Shown here: positions 1 through 5,465 of the stretch, piece by piece | How the letters are laid out: each line of letters starts with the position of its first letter | How positions within the stretch are numbered: position 1 is the first letter of the stretch | DNA from: Gelatiniphilus marinus | GTDB taxonomy: Bacteria > Bacteroidota > Bacteroidia > Flavobacteriales > Flavobacteriaceae | Reading direction: 5' to 3' (one strand) | DNA length: 22,061 bases | NCBI RefSeq assembly: GCF_042678305.1 | Contig: NZ_JBHUDT010000010.1 | Translations under genes and position numbers: made by a program | The notes under the pieces: generated by a model | The model's database searches: none | Told to the model about the DNA's origin: nothing | Seen by the model: only the letters and a program-made list of their open reading frames with translations

Positions 1-144
1 AAATGCAATTAATCTATACAACGAAATAAGATTACATTTATCTTTAGACTATAAAACACCAAATATGGTATATAAATTAACAGCGTAAAATCAATTTTAA
101 CCTGTAGCCATATTTCAGGACTAGACATTTGAGAAAAACGCACA

Positions 145-618
145 ATGATTGACTTTAGAAAGGAAGATATTAAACCATTAGACTGGATCGTTAATGAGGT
201 TATCGTCCGATATGTTTTAACGCCAGACGACCTTGTAGAAGCTGGAATTATTAAAGAGCAAAAAGGCTTTGAAATTGACCCGACTATAAATGCCGTGAAT
301 GAATTTAAACGATATTTATATGTTCTTGATAAATACAAAGTTTGTGATTGTGTTTCTGCGATGGATATGTTAAATGTTCGTTCTAACGAATACACATTGC
401 AGTTTAAAAATCTTGGTGGATTTAAAAAACTGTACGCTGACTTAAAAAAGCAAGAAAAACGAGAAGACCTCGAATTTGAATTAGCGGAATCTAATATTCG
501 GGCAAACAAGCTGAACAAGAAAGTAGCGAAAAGAAATAAAAGAGAAACCATAATTAATATTATTTTGGGTTTTATAAACATTGGAATATTAATATGGCAA
601 GCGTTAAAAGCTGAATAA
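145..618 (+). CDS. Hypothetical protein with C-terminal membrane anchor
   Basis: I do not recognise this 157-aa protein. The N-terminal half is acidic and mixed in composition. Residues about 100-133 are very rich in K, E and R and look like a coiled coil. Residues about 134-152 form one hydrophobic segment (INIILGFINIGILIW), followed by a few polar residues, so the likely topology is a cytoplasmic domain tethered by a single C-terminal helix. The ATG follows a run of A's, as is common in this group where Shine-Dalgarno signals are weak. The gene lies outside the mobile element, on the strand opposite to it, and is followed about 80 bp later by an attC-like spacer, so it reads as one gene of a cassette-type array. 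Function unknown. Confidence 0.6.
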   Translation: MIDFRKEDIKPLDWIVNEVIVRYVLTPDDLVEAGIIKEQKGFEIDPTINAVNEFKRYLYVLDKYKVCDCVSAMDMLNVRSNEYTLQFKNLGGFKKLYADLKKQEKREDLEFELAESNIRANKLNKKVAKRNKRETIINIILGFINIGILIWQALKAE

Positions 619-701
619 CCATTAATATTATCGAGGGTCTTGGAAACTTGATTTTCATAGTATTTTAAGTTTAAAAATTAATAATCTGAATAATAAAAAA
701 A

Positions 702-841
702 CGGTTGGCAACAATGGCTATAGTTCATTGCTTCGGATTTTCTGCCGAAAATCCTCGCACTTTTGCTATCTTGGTTTCTTAATCGGAAAATCCTTGCGGA
801 TTTTCACGCAACGAAACCATAGCCGAGTACGTTGGGCACAA
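702..841 (+). repeat. attC-like folded intergenic repeat (intact copy)
   Basis: The spacer opens with GGTTGGCAACAATG and closes with ACGTTGGGCACAAG. Outer arms GGCTATAGTT (716-725) and AACCATAGCC (815-824) pair at 9 of 10 positions. Inside are two hairpins with the same 8-bp stem: GGATTTTC/GAAAATCC at 735-742 and 747-754, and GAAAATCC/GGATTTTC at 786-793 and 798-805. The closing GTTGGGC fits the integron R' consensus GTTRRRY, but the opening TGGCAAC does not fit RYYYAAC, so I call it attC-like rather than attC. A related spacer at the other window edge shares the closing CAAGCTGAAAAAATC, and each precedes a start codon. Confidence 0.6.
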
Positions 842-855
842 GCTGAAAAAATCGA

Positions 856-1419
856 ATGGCGAAAAAAATTGGACTTCTAATACTAATTGTAATTATCTCG
901 ACAATTCTCGCTTCGATTTATGGAATTTTCCACAATCAAATCTCTTACTCAATCTCGAATGAATACTTTACGAAATTCAAACTTGAACAATTCGGATTTG
1001 TTGCCTATCCAGATACTGTAATTATGACAATTGGTGTTGTTGGATTTTTATCTACTTGGTGGTTCGGACTTTTAATCGGACTAGTAAATGGATTAGTCGG
1101 AATGATTCAACCGACACCGAAAATAATGTGGAAAAGTGCGTTCGGAGCAACAATTCGGACTTTACTAATCGCAATCGGACTTGGAATCGTGGGAATTTTG
1201 GTTGGCAAGTTCATAATTTCAAACTTAAATACTAATTGGAATCTTCCAGCGGATTTAACCGACCGAAAAAGTTTTTTGACTGCTGGAACAATGCATAATT
1301 TCAGCTATCTTGGTGGAATAGTTGGACTGATTTACGGAATAATACATCAACTGAAAATAAAAAAAGCCAGTGCCCAACAATGTATTATATTAATTACTTT
1401 AATAAATCCTTGTAAATAA
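856..1419 (+). CDS. Multi-pass membrane protein, 3' end replaced by element insertion
   Basis: This 187-aa integral membrane protein has about four hydrophobic segments: residues 5-25 (LLILIVIISTILASIYG), roughly 55-85 around the WWFGLLIG stretch, 100-122 (LLIAIGLGIVGILVG) and 150-166 (YLGGIVGLIYGII). I do not recognise a family. It starts 15 bp after the attC-like spacer, so it is the next gene of the array. Its reading frame runs through the att core: codons up to the one beginning at 1384 are ancestral, and the last residues (after KKASAQQC) come from mobile-element DNA. In the reconstructed empty site the frame would continue for about 17 codons into the spacer and stop at the TAA beginning at position 21871. 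The hydrophobic core is unaffected, so the gene is probably still functional. Confidence 0.65.
   Translation: MAKKIGLLILIVIISTILASIYGIFHNQISYSISNEYFTKFKLEQFGFVAYPDTVIMTIGVVGFLSTWWFGLLIGLVNGLVGMIQPTPKIMWKSAFGATIRTLLIAIGLGIVGILVGKFIISNLNTNWNLPADLTDRKSFLTAGTMHNFSYLGGIVGLIYGIIHQLKIKKASAQQCIILITLINPCK
1376..1385. repeat. attL core (left direct repeat of element)
   Basis: AACAATGTAT, identical to 21814-21823. To its left is GCCC, the opening of an attC-like spacer; to its right is element DNA (TATATTAATTAC). The rest of the interrupted spacer lies at the other end of the element. Confidence 0.65.
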
Positions 1420-1446
1420 AGAGTTTTGAGTCGTTAATTAAAAAAG

Positions 1447-1466
1447 GGTACAACATAGGTATAACA
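1447..1466. promoter_or_regulatory. Putative integrase arm-type site, left end
   Basis: Two tandem copies of a GGTACAACA-like unit (GGTACAACAT then AGGTATAACA), about 60 bp inside attL. A near-identical pair in the same orientation lies inside the right end at 21679-21699. Paired direct repeats at both ends of an element with a tyrosine recombinase are what arm-type integrase binding sites look like. Binding is inferred. Confidence 0.45.
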
Positions 1467-1504
1467 TTTACCCCTATAAAAAGAAGTGATCTAAAAGCAT
1501 TAAA

Positions 1505-1534
1505 AAACCGCTTCTAAATTAATAAAAGCGGTTT
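1505..1534 (-). terminator. Rho-independent terminator of the DUF6266 gene
   Basis: A perfect 9-bp stem, AAACCGCTT (1505-1513) and AAGCGGTTT (1526-1534), with a 12-nt loop. On the minus strand it is followed by a T run. It sits 26 bp beyond the stop codon of the DUF6266 gene and would insulate the left flank from element transcription. Confidence 0.8.
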
Positions 1535-1560
1535 GTAATATGTATCTAAACTTAACTCTA

Positions 1561-2202
1561 TTAAGTTGCCGTACCAGAGCCTAAATACACACTATTTGAT
1601 GCCTGACTACCATCAGCAGTAATAAAGGCCATAAAAAGCTCTACTGTGTCTCCAGAATAGGTATTAGGCAATGTAATTACTTGAGAACCTACTGTTCTAT
1701 CTGCACCATCAACAATGTACATTGATTCTTTTTTTGTTGGATTATAAACCAATACCATTGCTTTGTCTGTAGCATTAGCATTTCCTTCTGCAGAGTTGTC
1801 ATCCCAAGTAAAAGTAACTTGACCTGCTGTTGTTAAGTCTGTTGAAGGGTTTAATGCCCCTGAAAGATTACCTCTACTCAATAAAGCTAAAGAGTAATCA
1901 ACAGTAAAGTTTGGAGCAATTCCAGTAATAGCATTATTCAACACATAAGACATTGCTGCATTAAACTCCGTTTTTTGAACAGCATAGGCCTTATACCCTT
2001 TTTGAATAAAACCTAAATTCGGTTGAAGATACTCTAAAGTAACAGTGAATTTGTTCCTTTGATTAACTTGCCCTTCTGTACGTGGATTTGCCACGCTTGA
2101 AGGCTTAATTCTTAAATAGTCAATACCTTTCCAAGATGCACCAACTACGTTTCCTACTTTACCTGATACACCGCCCAGGATTCCTTGTGAGATAACACCC
2201 AT
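1561..2202 (-). CDS. DUF6266 family protein
   Basis: The 213-aa protein opens with GILGGVSGKVGNVVG and WKGIDYLR, followed by PSSVANPRT and a Q/R-rich stretch; I recognise this as the signature of DUF6266, a family common in Bacteroidetes and of unknown function. After about residue 100 it reads as beta-rich, with alternating hydrophobic and S/T/D residues and a VTFTWDD strand (about 129-135), suggesting an immunoglobulin-like or other beta-sandwich second half. No signal peptide or membrane segment is evident. It is the last gene before the left end and has its own terminator. Genes of this family often accompany mobile DNA in flavobacteria as I recall, but nothing here shows whether it is structural, surface or regulatory. 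Confidence 0.75.
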   Translation of the reverse strand: MGVISQGILGGVSGKVGNVVGASWKGIDYLRIKPSSVANPRTEGQVNQRNKFTVTLEYLQPNLGFIQKGYKAYAVQKTEFNAAMSYVLNNAITGIAPNFTVDYSLALLSRGNLSGALNPSTDLTTAGQVTFTWDDNSAEGNANATDKAMVLVYNPTKKESMYIVDGADRTVGSQVITLPNTYSGDTVELFMAFITADGSQASNSVYLGSGTAT

Positions 2203-2339
2203 AACATATATAAATTAAAATTAAACTTCATTCGGACTTGGTACGGACTTGATATGGATTTTAACTCCATCCATTGTTATTAATATAACTAAAATAGTGC
2301 CATTTTGTTACTGTTTTAAGGCTATGTGATGCCTTTGCA

Positions 2340-2780
2340 TTACGCTTCTTTACTTTGCATTATTTTGAAACAATTTCGTATGTATGCAACCTTTAAAACT
2401 GACATTTTATCAATGACATTTTGTAGCTCCTTTTCCTTTTTACTGATAACCTCAACCGCCTTAATGTGTTTTTGCATCTGGTCGTTAATGTTTTGAGCAG
2501 ATTTTAAACCATCTTTAAGCGTGTTTCTACAATCATCTATTGAAATGAACGGAATAACACTACCTCTTAAATAATACGCATAGAAACCGCCTATTTGTAG
2601 CATCATAGATAAATGATAAAGGGTGTTTTTTTCTTCTTCGGTTGGTACAGTTACCACAAAGCAATTAGGGCAGGGATTTGTTAAAGGCTTTCCGCTGTTT
2701 TGCCCTTTGTTCAGGATAAAAAAATGAGGTTGCGAGTAGGTTTTTCCGATTTGGTGTGTTTTCAGTTCAAAAGTTGACAT
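2340..2780 (-). CDS. DUF6943-like protein with CPNC motif
   Basis: A 146-aa soluble protein. Residues about 20-42 contain FILNKGQNSGKPL followed by NPCPNCFVV, an isolated CxxC pair, then an E-rich stretch and a LRGSVIPFISIDD segment near residues 72-85. The C-terminal third is a charged helix with coiled-coil character (KHIKAVEVISKKEKELQNV). This pattern matches what I remember of DUF6943, a small family in Bacteroidetes mobile elements; the name is a recollection and the function is unknown. It lies 137 bp upstream of the DUF6266 gene in the same direction and is preceded by 231 bp of noncoding DNA. A single CxxC is not enough for a zinc finger unless the protein dimerises. Confidence 0.55.
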   Translation of the reverse strand: MSTFELKTHQIGKTYSQPHFFILNKGQNSGKPLTNPCPNCFVVTVPTEEEKNTLYHLSMMLQIGGFYAYYLRGSVIPFISIDDCRNTLKDGLKSAQNINDQMQKHIKAVEVISKKEKELQNVIDKMSVLKVAYIRNCFKIMQSKEA

Positions 2781-3011
2781 AGCTATCCAATTTAAAATTG
2801 CTTCGCTACGCTTCGCACCATTAATTTTTTAAAAGAAAAACAATAAAAAAAGAAAGCCGTATGTTATTGTGGCGTGGATGAGGCTGTCAAGGTTTTTGGA
2901 AAAAATACTACCCTCTTGCGCAAATAATATTTGGGTGGAGATTTTTTTCAAAACCCGTAGGGCTTGACCTTGATAGGCTTGCGCGTTGGCTATGGTAGCC
3001 ACATATTTTTG
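2781..3011. other. Noncoding spacer with short inverted repeats
   Basis: No reading frame is supported here. It holds a GCTTCG/CGCTTCG tract at about 2799-2817, a small hairpin CAAATA-A-TATTTG near 2922-2934, and GTCAAGG (about 2887-2893) with a later CTTGACC (about 2963-2969) that can partly pair with it. The base composition is richer in G than the neighbouring genes. It could be the leader of the DUF6943-like gene or a functional element site; nothing decides between these. Confidence 0.35.
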
Positions 3012-3308
3012 CTATCTTTTTTTATTTATTTTCTGTTGTTCTAAAACATCTAATATGTCTTGTTTTTTGTAAAAGATTCTGTTGCCCATACGAATTGGGT
3101 TTAAAATGCCGTGTTTATTCCAGGAATGTATTGTTACTAAACTTATCCTTAAATAATCGGCAACTTCTTGTCTTGTTAGGATTTCATCATTTTGCTTTTT
3201 AGATAATTCTTTAAGGTAATTTTCAATTTTAAACATTAATTTATCTGTTACCGCATCTGCTAATTCATCTACTGTAACTTCTGTGATTTGAATTGTTTTT
3301 GTAATCAT
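3012..3308 (-). CDS. Excisionase-family helix-turn-helix protein
   Basis: A 98-aa DNA-binding protein. Residues 1-40 form a helical lead. Residues about 43-92 are a MerR/excisionase-type helix-turn-helix (HTH_17): LTRQEVADYLRISLVTIHSW is followed by a wing containing GILNPIRMGNRIFYKKQDI. The tail is basic (KINKKR). Such proteins act as excisionases, as directionality factors, or as regulators of neighbouring genes. It is not next to the integrase, which has its own helix-turn-helix partner at 18698-18976, so this one more likely controls the left-end genes or the noncoding region that starts upstream of it. No exact TAnnTTTG box is visible upstream. Confidence 0.75.
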   Translation of the reverse strand: MITKTIQITEVTVDELADAVTDKLMFKIENYLKELSKKQNDEILTRQEVADYLRISLVTIHSWNKHGILNPIRMGNRIFYKKQDILDVLEQQKINKKR

Positions 3309-3447
3309 CTTGTTTTCTTTTTAGTTAATGGATTTCCACTTTTGGGGGCATAAACTCTTAAAAAAATAGGTTATTACCAATTGGAGCTTTGGAAGAAGCG
3401 TTTGTATGGGTTGCGTTTTAAATAGTTGTTTGATAAAACAGCATTTA

Positions 3448-3495
3448 AACAAGCTACTTATACAGGACTTTTAGGCAATAGCTTGTTGTTTTTTT
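3448..3495 (+). terminator. Terminator-like hairpin on the plus strand
   Basis: A perfect 9-bp stem, AACAAGCTA (3448-3456) and TAGCTTGTT (3479-3487), with a 22-nt loop, followed directly by GTTTTTTT. The orientation would end a plus-strand transcript, yet every element gene is on the minus strand. It may mark the end of a small RNA starting near 3310-3440, opposite the helix-turn-helix gene, or be a structural part of an origin. Confidence 0.45.
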
Positions 3496-3894
3496 GAGGT
3501 ACGAGAAAAAGCAATATGCTATGGCGTACTACTACATTTTATGAGCCTATTTTTTTAAAACCGCTGACTTGGGTGGTGGGGAAAAGTGGTCTTTAATATT
3601 TGTTAACGAAATGAAACAAACAAAGACTTGAGGTAAGGAATACTTGGACTTAACGATGGTTTTGTGCAGCTTGAATGAGATAACGAATATGCATCATTTT
3701 AGTCTAAAATTTCAAATGGCTGGTGTTTCAATTTAATTCGGATTTTTATTGAAAGTTCGGTTGTGAGCGTGGGAAAAGCGGCTATTTTACATAATGGCGT
3801 TATAACTACAGCTTTGGTGATGCGGTGGATGTAGCGGCTGCTATTATAACTACCTGTTATGTAAACATAGCTTTGGGTGGTTTTTGGTGTATGT

Positions 3895-3985
3895 GTTGGC
3901 AACAGCTCTTTGCTTTTTTATTGTACCACTTTTTAAAATATACCCTCAAATAAAATAAGCAATGTGCTGTGTGAGGGTTGGCAAC
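3895..3985 (+). repeat. Compact attC-like structure inside the element
   Basis: Two direct copies of GTTGGCAAC (3895-3903 and 3977-3985) enclose inverted arms ACAGCTCTTTGCTT (3902-3915) and AAGCAATGTGCTGT (3957-3970), which pair at 12 of 14 positions. The same 9-mer opens the intact attC-like spacer at 704-712 and closes the other at 21936-21944. The layout (9-mer, inverted arm, loop, arm, GTTGG) repeats that of the flanking spacers on a shorter scale. Confidence 0.35.
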
Positions 3986-4014
3986 CAAAAACTACAAGTG
4001 CGGTGGATTGCGGA

Positions 4015-4068
4015 ACAAAACAAAAGACAGAGGATTTTGAGGAACGAAAAAACTGGGTTTTGTTTTGT
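4015..4068 (-). repeat. Inverted repeat just past the GNAT gene
   Basis: ACAAAACAAAA (4015-4025) and TTTTGTTTTGT (4058-4068) are perfect 11-bp arms with a 32-nt loop, starting 14 bp beyond the GNAT stop codon. It could form a 3' stem on that mRNA, but it lacks GC and a following T run, so it is not a classical terminator. Confidence 0.35.
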
Positions 4069-4082
4069 GGGGAATATATATC

Positions 4083-4694
4083 TTATTCTTGGGCTAAAAC
4101 TATTAAGTCAAAGAACATCAATCTTGTTGACAGTTCCACTTCATCAGGTAAGCCTGTAAATTCTTTTTCTTGTTCTTCAGTAGAAAAAAGACTTTCAAAA
4201 CCATTTTTAGAATAATATCTTAATGCTCTTGGTTCATTATATGAATCAACAACTATAAATCTACATCCAGTTTTATTAGCTCCATCAATAAACCAAGATT
4301 TAATAAAATCCATTAATTGCTTGCCTGTATTATCTTCTTCACCTTCAATATTTCTATAATCTTTGTGAACACCCAAACGACCTATAAGAACAGCTGGATA
4401 GCTTCTCATATGTTTTTCTCTAGGGATTTCTCTAATTACTTTCTTTTTTCTAGCATTCGGTAGATGAGTAGTTTTAATACTATCATTAGATATAGTAAAA
4501 GCACAAACTATTATAGAAGGGTCTTCATCTAGAGTAAAACAATAAGTTTTACCTAAAAGTTCAGAAGAATAATTTTCTACATCATTACTAAAAAAATCAT
4601 TTAAATCAGGATGATCGCAATCAAAAGGTTTACAACCATCAATAATTTCTTGATTATAGGGTTTTAGTGTACAACTATCAAGTAGAAAACCCAA
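4083..4694 (-). CDS. GNAT acetyltransferase, probable toxin of a toxin-antitoxin pair
   Basis: A 203-aa GNAT-fold protein, inferred to transfer acetyl from acetyl-CoA. The N-terminal part has CKPFDC and DLNDFFSNDV (about 21-40), as in GNAT toxins of the TacT/AtaT group, which acetylate aminoacyl-tRNA and block translation. The core strand IGRLGV is at 104-109; the acetyl-CoA loop is unusual, with an acidic insert before DNTGKQ (121-126) instead of a plain Q/RxxGxG; YYSKNGF (160-166) holds the expected catalytic tyrosine. The start is TTG: no ATG lies nearby, and a TAA sits four codons upstream in the same frame, which is the stop of the 51-aa gene. The two genes are therefore tightly coupled. 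A housekeeping acetyltransferase is a less likely alternative. Confidence 0.75.
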   Translation of the reverse strand: MGFLLDSCTLKPYNQEIIDGCKPFDCDHPDLNDFFSNDVENYSSELLGKTYCFTLDEDPSIIVCAFTISNDSIKTTHLPNARKKKVIREIPREKHMRSYPAVLIGRLGVHKDYRNIEGEEDNTGKQLMDFIKSWFIDGANKTGCRFIVVDSYNEPRALRYYSKNGFESLFSTEEQEKEFTGLPDEVELSTRLMFFDLIVLAQE

Positions 4695-4703
4695 AGCAAA
4701 AGA

Positions 4704-4859
4704 TTATAGTTTAGCTTTAGCTAGAATCTTTGAAGCAACAGAAGTTTGTTTAGAAAAGTCAATAGAAGATCTCTTCGCAGAGTTTTCAGCTACTTTAGTA
4801 GTAAAGTGAGCTGCTGCTTTATCTTTTAATACAGGTATAGATTTAATTGCTATTGCCAT
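4704..4859 (-). CDS. Small 51-aa protein, probable antitoxin of the GNAT pair
   Basis: A 51-residue frame from an ATG, beginning MAIAIKSIPVLKDKAAAHF and ending ILAKAKL. It is rich in A, K and S, basic overall and probably helical. It is not an obvious ribbon-helix-helix (DUF1778) antitoxin of the kind that usually partners GNAT toxins. The stop is 9 bp before the TTG of the GNAT gene and in the same frame. The evidence for a real gene is position, a matching promoter 18 bp upstream, and a clean frame on the same strand as its neighbour. The antitoxin role comes from context; the short protein may also bind the palindrome in its own promoter. Confidence 0.6.
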   Translation of the reverse strand: MAIAIKSIPVLKDKAAAHFTTKVAENSAKRSSIDFSKQTSVASKILAKAKL

Positions 4860-4876
4860 TGTTTCTAAATATAGTA

Positions 4877-4908
4877 CAAAATTATATATTTTATTTGTTT
4901 AAAAACAA
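4877..4908 (-). promoter_or_regulatory. Bacteroidetes-type promoter for the toxin-antitoxin pair
   Basis: On the minus strand, TAATTTTG (4877-4884) matches the -7 consensus TAnnTTTG exactly, and TTG (4906-4908) lies 21 nt upstream, within the range for the -33 box. The -7 box is 17 bp before the ATG of the 51-aa gene. Confidence 0.6.
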
Positions 4909-4910
4909 AT
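4893..4910. promoter_or_regulatory. Palindromic operator over the -33 box
   Basis: ATTTGTTT-AA-AAACAAAT is an 18-bp perfect palindrome with 8-bp arms. It covers the -33 TTG of the promoter, so a dimer bound here would block RNA polymerase. This is the usual arrangement for toxin-antitoxin autoregulation; the binding protein is inferred. Confidence 0.55.
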
Positions 4911-4989
4911 TTTATACCAAAATCTCTATTAATTAGATTATTATGTTCTTTATAAAGTCTTTCAGGATGAACTATATTACTAGCAACAT

Positions 4990-5457
4990 TTATTCTGAAA
5001 ACAACCACTCTGATATGAGCAACATAAGCTCATCTTTGTCTACAGCAGGTACTTCATTATAAAATTTAGCTTGAATATTATTATATTTTTCACCTATAAC
5101 GCCACCACTAATATAATTACGAATTACAGTATTATCTACAAACCAATATTGTTCGCTTTCTATGTTACCTAATATCCAACGTAAATTAGTTTCAAAATAA
5201 TCTGTCCTGTCTTTTAGCATTTCTGGTTGAAATCCTGTGCCTTTACCTGAACCAAAGCCTAATCTACCATTACTTTTTTTATGATATTTAATTTCCAAAA
5301 AATATAATTTAGGAATATGACCATTTTGAGCTATCAGCACATCTACGGCTTTTTTAAAATTATAGAGTTTATAATCTTTTTTATCCGATAAAATTGGAAT
5401 TAATATGTCTTGACGTATGTGATTTTCAAATTGAGGTTCGTCTAATATATTTTGCAT
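4990..5457 (-). CDS. Small PD-(D/E)XK nuclease-like protein
   Basis: A 155-aa protein whose core fits the PD-(D/E)XK nuclease pattern: E11 in a first helix, VDVLIA with D39, then YFLEIKYH giving E55-x-K57, followed by a G/K-rich loop and GFQPEM with Q77, in the position of the helix glutamine some of these enzymes carry. That spacing (16 residues from D to E) is normal for the fold. It is the last gene of the six-gene operon, 8 bp after the stop of the 1117-aa GHKL gene, so it should be made together with the BREX-like proteins. A nuclease or DNA-binding partner is the likely role; substrate is unknown. An inactive structural relative is also possible. No database match was checked. Confidence 0.5.
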   Translation of the reverse strand: MQNILDEPQFENHIRQDILIPILSDKKDYKLYNFKKAVDVLIAQNGHIPKLYFLEIKYHKKSNGRLGFGSGKGTGFQPEMLKDRTDYFETNLRWILGNIESEQYWFVDNTVIRNYISGGVIGEKYNNIQAKFYNEVPAVDKDELMLLISEWLFSE

Positions 5458-5465
5458 AGTTCTTT

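Larger units (their letters stand above)
3309..4082. other. Long noncoding region, possible origin or regulatory RNA locus
   Basis: About 775 bp without a convincing gene; short frames on both strands have unlikely composition. Compared with the coding DNA it is rich in G/T on the plus strand and in structure: a terminator-like hairpin (3448-3495); nested arms GTACG/CGTAC (3499-3503, 3525-3529) around AGCA-ATA-TGCT; TTATAACTAC twice (3800-3809, 3844-3853); AGCTTTGG twice (about 3810-3817, 3870-3877); TGCGGTGGAT twice (3821-3830, 3999-4008); and GTTGGCAAC twice (3895-3903, 3977-3985). Repeats plus hairpins in an element that carries a Rep-like gene make a replication or transfer origin plausible. 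That is inference. Confidence 0.4.

Noticed and set aside
9..581. Long minus-strand open frame overlapping the gene at 145-618
   Set aside because: Its composition (rich in S, F and I without a domain pattern) looks like a reversed shadow; the plus-strand frame has a normal coiled-coil and membrane-anchor layout and fits the array direction.
1404..1414. AAATCCTTGTA as the att core (second copy 21754-21764)
   Set aside because: It is one base longer than the chosen repeat, but using it does not restore a complete flanking spacer, so AACAATGTAT is preferred; kept as an alternative.
2317..2338. AAGGC/GCCTT hairpin after the DUF6943-like gene as a terminator
   Set aside because: Only a 5-bp stem and no proper T run; too weak to call.
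3699..3902. 67-aa minus-strand frame in the noncoding block
   Set aside because: Low-complexity T/I/Y-rich translation, overlaps direct repeats, no promoter; treated as chance.
3962..4215. Two overlapping plus-strand frames near the GNAT gene
   Set aside because: They run antisense into the GNAT coding region and have no plausible protein features.
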